A stretch of 64,000 nucleotides of DNA. It comes from Aeromonas tecta (lineage in GTDB: Bacteria; Pseudomonadota; Gammaproteobacteria; Enterobacterales; Aeromonadaceae). A program made the position numbers and the translations under genes. This document shows, piece by piece, positions 58,781 to 64,000 of the stretch; positions within the stretch are counted from its first letter, which is position 1; the number at the start of each line of letters is the position of its first letter. Location of the stretch: the NCBI RefSeq assembly GCF_000820185.1, contig NZ_CDCA01000047.1, positions 1 through 64,000 on the forward strand. The letters run 5' to 3'. Below the pieces are notes generated by a model. The model searched no databases. It saw nothing but the letters and a program-made list of their open reading frames with translations, and had not been told where the DNA came from.

Positions 58781-61351
58781 TCAGCTCACGATGGTCAGAT
58801 TGGCCAGGTTCATTCCCTGCCGATTGAGGGTCAGGTATTCCACCAGATCATCGTAGGCCAGTGGGCGGCTCATCAGATAGCCTTGCGTGAAGGCGCACCC
58901 CTTCTGGCAGAGGAAGTTAAGCTGCTCGCGGGTCTCCACTCCCTCGATCACCACCTGCATGCCGAGGTTGTGCACTATGTTGATGATGCCGTCAAGCAGC
59001 AGTCTGTCTTGCTCGTTGAAGGGAATGTGACGCACGAAGGAGCGGTCGATCTTGACCAGATCCACCGGGAAAGTACGCAGGTAATTGAGGGCCGAATAAC
59101 CAGTGCCAAAATCGTCGATGGCCAGCTTGCAACCCGCCTCGCGCAGGGCATCGATCCGCACTCGGTGCTGATCGCTGGTCTCCATCAATAGGGATTCGGT
59201 GATCTCGATGACGATGTCATGGGGATCGAGGCCGAAGTGGCGGATCACCCTCAGCCACTCGCTCGCCTCGGGATCTATGGTCTGGAACTCCAGGGTGGAA
59301 CGGTTGATGGACATCTGCAGATCCGGGAAACCGGACTGCTGCAGCCGGGCCAGATCCCGGCAGGACTGCCACAGCACCAGCGCCCCTAATCCTTGGATTA
59401 GCCCGGCCTCTTCTGCCAGCGGGATGAAGTCCGCCGGCGAGACCTGACCCCAGTGGGGATGATACCAGCGCACCAGTGCCTCCAGCTTGGCGACCCGGCC
59501 ACTGCGGTTGTCCCAGATCGGCTGATAGGCCATGGTCAGCTGGGCCAGCTTGATGGCTTCGGCCAGATCCTGCTGCATCTGGTGCCGCTGGCTCACCTCC
59601 TCGCGCATGGAGGAGCTGTAAGTGCCGATCGGCCGTCCCTGCCGCTTGGCGACGAACAGCGCCTGTTCGGCATTGCTCAGCAGCTCGTCACCCTCGGTGC
59701 CGTCACCGGGACAGAGGGTGATGCCGAGGGTCGCCGTCACATAGAGGTGCTGGTTGGCCAGCATGAAGGGGCGGGCGAAGCCGCCGATCACCTGCTTGGC
59801 AAATACCTCGGCCTGACGGCGGTTGACGATGCCAGGCACCAGGAAGGCAAACTCGTCGCCACCGATGCGGGCCACCAGATCCTCGGTCCGCACCCGACTT
59901 ACCAGTCGATCCGACACCTCTCGCAGCAGCGCATCGCCCACATGGTGATCCATGCTGTTGTTGACCGCCTTGAAGTTGTTGAGATCCAGCACCATCAGCG
60001 CGAAGCGCTCGCCCCGCTCGCAGAAGCGGCTGAGGCAGCGGCCAAACAGCCAGCGGTTGGCGAGGCCGGTGAGGTTGTCATAGTTGGCCTGGGTCGCAAT
60101 CTTCTGCTCCGCCAGCTTGGACATGGAGAGATCGCTGAAGATGGCGATGTACTGACTGATCCGACCCGACTCGCGCAGGGCGCTGATCATCAGTTGCTGG
60201 GGGTAGAGCTTGCCGTTCTTGCGCTTGTTCCACACCTCGCCACGCCAGACCCCCACTCGCTCCAGCGCATGGTACATGTCGGCATAGAAGGTCTGATCGT
60301 GCAGGCCGGACTTGAGCAGGCTGGGGCGCTGGCCACAGGCCTCCTCCTCGCTGAAACCGGTGATCTTCTCAAACGCCGGGTTCACCGAGATGATGCGGCT
60401 GTCGGCGTCACACACCAGGATGGCCTCGGACAAATTGTCATAGACCCGATGGGACAGCTTGAGCTGCTCGGCATGGCGCTTGAGGGGATCGATGTTTTCC
60501 AGCACCACCATCAGGTAGTCCGGAAGCTTCTGCTCATTGCGGATCAGCGTCACCGTCACCCGACCCCAGAGCACCATGCCGTCCCGGTGCAGGTAACGCT
60601 TTTCCTGAGTGAAGGCAGGGCGCTCGCCCCGCCTGAGCTCTTCATAACAAGGCAGGCTACGCAGCCAGTCTTCCGGATGGTTGAGCTCGGCCACCTGACA
60701 GAGCAGCAACTCCTCCTGGCTGTAACCCAGCATGTTACCGACCGCCGGGTTGGTCCAGAGAATACGGCCATCCAGATCGAGTTTGGCGATGCCGACCGGC
60801 GCATGGGACATCATGGTGTGCAGAAAATCGTGGTATTCCGGCTGACTCTGCACCGGTTGATGCTGGTACATCAGCGCCAGTTCACGACCGGCAAGCGGCG
60901 CCAGTAGTCGCAGCAGCCCCATGACCTTGTCCATGTTGGGTAAGGCCTGCCGGAACAGCACACTGCAGATGCCGATGGTATTGCCCTGGGCATTCTTGAG
61001 AGCGATGCCAGCGTAAGCCTGGACCTGCCAATTGATCAGTGCGGTGGCATGGGGAAACAGCTGTGGTACGCGATCGCTGAACCAGGCTTCCCCTTGTTGC
61101 ATGACGATTTCGCCGGGGGTGCCATCGAGCGGAAGAGGATGAGTATTGTCTTCGAGAGAAGCGGGATGGATAGCATGAACCTGAAAGAACAGCCCCGTAT
61201 GATCCCTTCCTGAAATCAGGACGAGATCCGCCCCGACCGCTGCTGCGATTTCACTCACAAAGGTATCAAAATATCCCTTGCCGCTCAGATGAGCCAGGCT
61301 TGAGATGATTTGATAGACAGACTCGAGTGCTCGCCTCATGGCAAGGTTCAT
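58781..61351 (-). CDS. GAF-PAS-PAS-GGDEF-EAL cyclic-di-GMP protein
   Basis: An 856-residue cytosolic protein without transmembrane helices. Its domains are a GAF-like part (about 20-160), two PAS domains (about 175-290 and 300-415), GGDEF (about 420-590; RIGGDEFAFLV intact, residues 497-501) and EAL (about 605-850; KLEALVRWY intact, with EITES, DDFGTGYSALNYLRTFP and EGVET). Both motifs look competent, so it could make or degrade cyclic di-GMP in response to a bound cofactor or light/redox cue; the dominant activity cannot be read. It lies between prlC and rsmJ with its own upstream terminator at 61438. Confidence 0.92.
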   Translation of the reverse strand: MNLAMRRALESVYQIISSLAHLSGKGYFDTFVSEIAAAVGADLVLISGRDHTGLFFQVHAIHPASLEDNTHPLPLDGTPGEIVMQQGEAWFSDRVPQLFPHATALINWQVQAYAGIALKNAQGNTIGICSVLFRQALPNMDKVMGLLRLLAPLAGRELALMYQHQPVQSQPEYHDFLHTMMSHAPVGIAKLDLDGRILWTNPAVGNMLGYSQEELLLCQVAELNHPEDWLRSLPCYEELRRGERPAFTQEKRYLHRDGMVLWGRVTVTLIRNEQKLPDYLMVVLENIDPLKRHAEQLKLSHRVYDNLSEAILVCDADSRIISVNPAFEKITGFSEEEACGQRPSLLKSGLHDQTFYADMYHALERVGVWRGEVWNKRKNGKLYPQQLMISALRESGRISQYIAIFSDLSMSKLAEQKIATQANYDNLTGLANRWLFGRCLSRFCERGERFALMVLDLNNFKAVNNSMDHHVGDALLREVSDRLVSRVRTEDLVARIGGDEFAFLVPGIVNRRQAEVFAKQVIGGFARPFMLANQHLYVTATLGITLCPGDGTEGDELLSNAEQALFVAKRQGRPIGTYSSSMREEVSQRHQMQQDLAEAIKLAQLTMAYQPIWDNRSGRVAKLEALVRWYHPHWGQVSPADFIPLAEEAGLIQGLGALVLWQSCRDLARLQQSGFPDLQMSINRSTLEFQTIDPEASEWLRVIRHFGLDPHDIVIEITESLLMETSDQHRVRIDALREAGCKLAIDDFGTGYSALNYLRTFPVDLVKIDRSFVRHIPFNEQDRLLLDGIINIVHNLGMQVVIEGVETREQLNFLCQKGCAFTQGYLMSRPLAYDDLVEYLTLNRQGMNLANLTIVS

Positions 61352-61437
61352 TCTCTCCTTGGACGGTAGAACCCGACTCTACTCAAGAGGCGGGGCCAGT
61401 GCAAACATGCTTACCAGCAAGATATTAAAAACCCTTG

Positions 61438-61464
61438 AAAAAAGGGACCTTATAGTCCCTTTTT
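61438..61464 (-). terminator. terminator after prlC
   Basis: AAAAAAGGGAC-cttata-GTCCCTTTTT; on the minus strand the T run follows the hairpin. It separates prlC from the GGDEF-EAL gene. Confidence 0.85.
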
Positions 61465-61474
61465 ATCTCAAAAA

Positions 61475-63517
61475 TCACGCGGCGATCCCACTATGCCGTA
61501 GCAGTGCATCCACTTGGGGCTCGCGGCCCCGGAAGGCCCGGAACAGCTCCATGGGCTCCTTTGAACCGCCCTTCTCCAGGATGTTTTTCAGGAAGGATTG
61601 GCCGGTAGCCGGGTTGAAGATCCCCTCCTCCTCGAAGCGGGAGAAAGCGTCCGCCGACAGCACCTCGGCCCACTTGTAGCTGTAGTAACCCGCCGCATAG
61701 CCGCCGGCGAAGATGTGGGAGAAGCTGTGCTGGAAGCGGTTGAACGCCGGTGGCGTCATCACAGCCACCTGGCTGCGAACCTCGGTCAGCAGAGCTGGCA
61801 CCAGATCCGGCCTGGCCGGATCGAATTCCTGATGCAGCCGGAAGTCGAACAGGGCGAACTCCAGCTGACGCAGCATCTGCATGGCCGCCTGGAAGTTGCG
61901 GGCGGTCAGCATCTTCTCCAGCAGATCCGCGGGCAGCGGCTCACCGCTCTCGTGATGGCCGGAGATGAAGGCCAGCGCCTCGGATTCCCAGCACCAGTTC
62001 TCCAGGAACTGGCTCGGCAGCTCGACTGCATCCCAGGCCACGCCGTTGATACCAGCCACCCCGGCCACGTCGATCTGGGTCAGCATGTGATGAATGCCGT
62101 GGCCAAACTCGTGGAACAGGGTCACCACCTCGTTGTGGGTGAACAGGGCGGGTTTGCCATCCACAGGGCCATTGAAGTTACAGGTCAGGTAGGCCACCGG
62201 CTTTTGCAGTGAACCGTCCTGACGGTAGCGACGACCCAGGCAGACATCCATCCAAGCGCCACCCCGCTTGTTCTCGCGAGCGTAGAGGTCGAGGTAGAAG
62301 CTGCCGCGCAGCTCATCCTCGGCATCGAAGATGTCGTAGAAGCGCACGTCGGGATGCCAGGTATCAATGCCGAGGCGCTCGCGCACCTTCATGCCAAATA
62401 CCCGCCGCACCACCTCGAACAACCCCTTCACCACCCGGTTGGCGGGGAAGTAGGGACGCAGTTGCTCGTCGGAGATGGAGAACTTGTGCTGTTTGAGCTT
62501 CTCGGCGTAGTAGGGGATATCCCAGGCAGCCAGCTCGCTCTGACCGTGTTGCTCGGTGGCGAAGGCGCGGATCTCTTCCAGCTCGGCCTTGCCTTGCGGC
62601 AGGGATTTGGCTGCCAGATCGGTGAGGAAACCCACCACCTGTTCGGTCTTGTCCGCCATCTTGGTGGCCAGGGAGAGCTCGGCATAGTTGCCAAAGCCGA
62701 GCAGCTGGGCCAGCTCGCGGCGCAAGGAGAGCAGCTCGGTCATGATGGCGGAGTTGTCCCACTTGCCGGCGTTCGGGCCCTGATCCGAGGCGCGGGTGGT
62801 GAAGGCCTCATACAGCTCGGCGCGCAGAGCGCGGCTGTCGGCATACATCATCACCGGCAGATAAGAAGGGATATCCAGAGTGAACAGCCAGCCCCGCTGG
62901 CCCTTGTGCTCCGCCAACTGGCGGGCGGCGGCCAGGGCACTGGCGGGCAGGCCAGCCAGCTCGGTCTCATCGGTTACCAGCTTGCTCCAGCCCTGGGTCG
63001 CATCCAGCACGTTGTTGCTAAAGCGAGAAGCCAGCTCGGAGAGGCGGGCCTGGATCTCGCCGTAGCGCTGCTGCGCCTCGGCGGACAGGCCGATGCCGGA
63101 CAGGCGAAAATCACGCAGGGTATTCTGGATCTCCTTGCGCTGGGCCGCGCTCAGCAGCGGGAAGTCATCGCTCTCGGACAGCGCCAGATAGGCCTGATAG
63201 AGCCCCTCATGCTGACCGACATAGGTCTGGAATTCGGACAGCAGCGGCAGGCAGGCGTCGTGGGCTTCACGCAGCGCCTCGCTGTTGAGCACCGAGTTGA
63301 GATGGCTGACCGGTGACCAGATGCGCGCCAGGCGGTCATTGACCTCTTCCAGCGGCGCGATCAGGCTATCCCAGGTGTGGGGCTCGCGCTGGGCCAGCAC
63401 GTCTTCGATCTTCTGTTTGCACTCGGCGATGGCCTGCGTCACGGCAGGTTGTACCTGATCAGGCTGGATCTGGCTGAAGGGAGGCAGCGAGTCCATTGTC
63501 AGCAAAGGGTTGTTCAT
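61475..63517 (-). CDS. prlC: oligopeptidase A
   Basis: A 680-residue M3 zinc metallopeptidase degrading cleaved signal peptides and other short peptides. It begins MNNPLLTMDSLPPFSQIQPD. The zinc motif is in LFHEFGHGIHHML, with the further Glu ligand in the SQFLENWCWE segment. Length equals E. coli OpdA (680). The neighbour hemB lies further up the minus strand, separated by 220 bases. Confidence 0.96.
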   Translation of the reverse strand: MNNPLLTMDSLPPFSQIQPDQVQPAVTQAIAECKQKIEDVLAQREPHTWDSLIAPLEEVNDRLARIWSPVSHLNSVLNSEALREAHDACLPLLSEFQTYVGQHEGLYQAYLALSESDDFPLLSAAQRKEIQNTLRDFRLSGIGLSAEAQQRYGEIQARLSELASRFSNNVLDATQGWSKLVTDETELAGLPASALAAARQLAEHKGQRGWLFTLDIPSYLPVMMYADSRALRAELYEAFTTRASDQGPNAGKWDNSAIMTELLSLRRELAQLLGFGNYAELSLATKMADKTEQVVGFLTDLAAKSLPQGKAELEEIRAFATEQHGQSELAAWDIPYYAEKLKQHKFSISDEQLRPYFPANRVVKGLFEVVRRVFGMKVRERLGIDTWHPDVRFYDIFDAEDELRGSFYLDLYARENKRGGAWMDVCLGRRYRQDGSLQKPVAYLTCNFNGPVDGKPALFTHNEVVTLFHEFGHGIHHMLTQIDVAGVAGINGVAWDAVELPSQFLENWCWESEALAFISGHHESGEPLPADLLEKMLTARNFQAAMQMLRQLEFALFDFRLHQEFDPARPDLVPALLTEVRSQVAVMTPPAFNRFQHSFSHIFAGGYAAGYYSYKWAEVLSADAFSRFEEEGIFNPATGQSFLKNILEKGGSKEPMELFRAFRGREPQVDALLRHSGIAA

Positions 63518-63690
63518 ACCGGGGTACCTCTAAATGCGCTACAGCCCCTGCCGTCCAGAAGCTTGCTTGGACCATCTAAGATGTAGGCAGAAATTCCATT
63601 AATCAAGCCTTTGCCAGTGAGAGCGGGGCCAGTTGCCCACTTTTCGAGAAAATCTGGCTATTAAAGCGGCGATCCGGTCACCAGAAACGA

Positions 63691-63716
63691 CGATGCCGGT
63701 CCTGGGACCGGCATCG
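63691..63716 (-). terminator. hairpin after hemB
   Basis: CGATGCCGGTCC-tg-GGACCGGCATCG, perfect 12-bp arms, 20 bases after the hemB stop. The T run is weak. Confidence 0.7.
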
Positions 63717-63737
63717 TGGCATGCAGTGGCAGCGGGA

Positions 63738-64000
<263 letters not shown>

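Overview
The window reads as a continuous chromosomal segment of a high-GC gammaproteobacterium, most likely Aeromonas. This rests on the conserved enteric/Vibrio-type order pepQ-yigZ-trkH-hemG followed by an rRNA promoter, a TnaC/TnaA tryptophanase locus, a Pla-1/cef (VolA-like) lipoprotein lipase, norRVW, livJHMGF and glyQS. The genus is an inference from gene content; no database search was possible. No phage, CRISPR array, tRNA or intact insertion sequence was seen.

Layout. 1-4.1 kb: an rRNA-type P1 promoter leaving the left edge on the minus strand, then hemG, trkH, yigZ and pepQ (minus strand). 4.3-9.8 kb: acetoacetyl-CoA synthetase and fadBA (fatty-acid beta-oxidation). 9.9-13.7 kb: a possible structured leader or sRNA, then a response regulator, a 26-codon micro-ORF, a histidine kinase and a GtsA-like sugar-binding protein without ABC permease genes. 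13.7-14.9 kb: a small membrane protein, tusA preceded by two truncated tandem copies of its own 5' end, and a RidA-family gene. 15-17.2 kb: an OmpA-type lipoprotein and four tandem paralogues encoding small secreted Arg/Asp/Gln-rich proteins. 17.2-21.9 kb: an isochorismatase-family gene flanked by a duplicated tag 3' end, then tag and glyQS. 22-26.5 kb: accessory material with small lipoproteins, an EamA transporter, a DM13 protein, and an ACT / ArsR (frameshifted) / ParE-like group. 26.6-30.8 kb: tryptophan-type permease, a 48-bp tandem repeat, a small oxidase-like membrane protein, tnaA and its leader peptide tnaC. 30.9-37 kb: a polyferredoxin-type membrane protein, a YeaR-like gene and the nitric-oxide detoxification set norW-norV/norR, with a sigma-54 promoter and two NorR-type sites. 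37-44.9 kb: an RbsR-like repressor, livJHMGF, an AraC regulator and a LysE exporter. 45-50 kb: glpEG, the lipase, ubiK and fre. 50.2-58.7 kb: ubiD, a secreted protein, rho, trxA, rhlB-gppA-rof and rsmJ. 58.8-64 kb: a GAF-PAS-PAS-GGDEF-EAL protein, prlC and the 3' part of hemB.

Most of the window is housekeeping DNA. The parts that look new are (a) the tusA 5'-end triplication, in which each truncated copy stops at a TGATG overlap with the next; (b) the four-gene family of secreted, charged, disulfide-capable helical proteins; (c) the ATGA-tiled regulator/micro-ORF/kinase/binding-protein operon; (d) the tag duplication around the isochorismatase gene; and (e) a four-base slippage frameshift in an ArsR regulator.
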